Source: Pseudomonadota bacterium
GTDB lineage: Bacteria; Chloroflexota; Ktedonobacteria; Ktedonobacterales; JADMIN01
DNA length: 34,227 bases
Assembly: GCA_021324535.1 (NCBI GenBank)
Contig: JAJPIU010000145.1
Location: 1-34,227, forward strand
Direction of reading: 5' to 3'
Numbering within the stretch: the stretch's first letter is position 1; every line of letters begins with the position of its first letter. The notes under the pieces were generated by a model. The model saw only the letters and a list, made by a program, of their open reading frames with translations, had not been told where the DNA came from and did not search any database. The position numbers and the translations under genes were made by a program. Below, one piece after another: positions 33,543-34,227 of the stretch.

Positions 33543-34227
33543 TCACTGCTTGACTACAGTGATCACCGTCTCGTGGCCGCCCAGCTTCGCCGCCGGGATC
33601 ACCTCGGTGTATCCCCCTGGCGTCGCCGCATTGGTTGGCGACTCGCTCACCGTCAGCTCGCGCGTCAGCGTCTCGTCTTTGAGATAGCCGCTGAACTGGC
33701 GCGCCACCTGCGCCAACTCCGCATCGCCGCTGATCACCGTATCTATCGTGTCCTCGATGGCCAGACCCGCCCGCTTGCGCACATCCTGGATCGTATGCGC
33801 AAGGTCGCGCGCCAGCCCCTCGGCCAGCAATTCCGGCGTCAGCGTCGTCTCCAGTGCGACCACATAACCACGATCCTCCGCCGCCACGAAACCTGCACGT
33901 GCGCTCGCCTCAAGCTCCACCTCGTCGGCGAATAGCGTCACCGGCTGACCGTCTACCTCCAACCCAAGCTCGCCAGCAAAGCGTAGGCTTCGCGCAGCCT
34001 CTTGCGTGGCATGAGCGTCCATCGTCTGGAGAGCTGCGACGATCTTGGGCAGCAACTTCCCATATTTGGGGCCGAGCTTCTGGCGCTGGGGACGGAGCGT
34101 ATAGGTCAGCATGTCGCTCTCGGCAGGCAGCAGTTCCAGCCGCTTGACGTTCAGTTCCTCCAACACCTGATCGCCCAGGCGCGTCAGGCTCTCGCGTTCG
34201 GCGTCGGTCGCCACACGAGCGAAGAGC
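33543..34227 (-). CDS. ileS: isoleucyl-tRNA synthetase, C-terminal part (cut by window edge)
   Basis: The reading frame is open to the window end and encodes ~227 C-terminal residues. DQVLEELNVKRLELLP, LRPQRQKLGPKYGKLLPKI and GLARDLAHTIQDVRKRAGLAIEDTI are typical of the tRNA-binding C-terminal region of IleRS, of the long eukaryote-like (IleS2) type, which lacks the zinc-finger end of E. coli IleRS. IleRS charges tRNA-Ile in the cytoplasm. The catalytic domain and start codon lie outside the window. The C-terminal tail (GGYTEVIPAAKLGGHETVITVVKQ split at Gly) is shorter on motifs but in frame. It ends in a strong terminator. Confidence 0.93.
   Translation of the reverse strand, partial: LFARVATDAERESLTRLGDQVLEELNVKRLELLPAESDMLTYTLRPQRQKLGPKYGKLLPKIVAALQTMDAHATQEAARSLRFAGELGLEVDGQPVTLFADEVELEASARAGFVAAEDRGYVVALETTLTPELLAEGLARDLAHTIQDVRKRAGLAIEDTIDTVISGDAELAQVARQFSGYLKDETLTRELTVSESPTNAATPGGYTEVIPAAKLGGHETVITVVKQ

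Overview
The window is about 34.2 kb of a GC-rich bacterial chromosome (by eye close to 60% GC). It looks like ordinary core and accessory genome, with no rRNA, tRNA, CRISPR array or recognisable insertion sequence. The gene set suggests a Chloroflexota bacterium, perhaps of the Ktedonobacteria type. The pointers are a prkA-yhbH-spoVR triad, a CpaF/TadB pair, a membrane-tethered Ser/Thr kinase among long Pro/Gly-rich disordered proteins, a MshC/CysRS-like ligase and an intein. This placement is an inference from gene content only.

Layout from the left. At 1-82 there is a structured RNA segment ending in a perfect hairpin. A minus-strand group follows: TatD hydrolase, a cysteinyl-tRNA synthetase/MshC-like ligase, and an orphan, probably decayed, HigA-type antitoxin. 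Next, also on the minus strand, are a tail-anchored Ser/Thr kinase and a two-pass membrane protein with surface beta domains. On the plus strand come a GPR1/FUN34/YaaH acetate transporter, an UPF0173 metallo-hydrolase, the acyltransferase PlsY and a fumarylacetoacetate-hydrolase-family enzyme. Facing them is a NYN-domain nuclease split by an acidic insert, then TadB and CpaF of a Tad secretion or pilus machine, without the rest of the locus.

The centre (16738-22743, minus strand) is the stress/sporulation triad prkA-yhbH-spoVR. prkA is interrupted by an in-frame 454-residue intein whose second LAGLIDADG motif has lost its acidic residue. A long non-coding stretch with repeats (22744-24010) leads into a disordered hypothetical protein on the plus strand.

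The right part holds a multipass membrane protein divergent from an Ada-type DNA repair protein/regulator. It also holds a minus-strand group of kptA (RNA 2'-phosphotransferase), a DarG-like macrodomain protein and an ATP-grasp ligase. A membrane-anchored protein with NTF2-like repeats is convergent with a D-Ala-D-Ala carboxypeptidase, and the window ends in the C-terminal part of isoleucyl-tRNA synthetase.

The two most notable points are the PrkA intein and the kptA/darG-like pair. In the pair, an ADP-ribosyl-hydrolase-type antitoxin homologue has no DarT beside it but sits directly behind another NAD+-using ADP-ribosyltransferase-fold enzyme. The macrodomain gene is also visibly more AT-rich than its neighbours.
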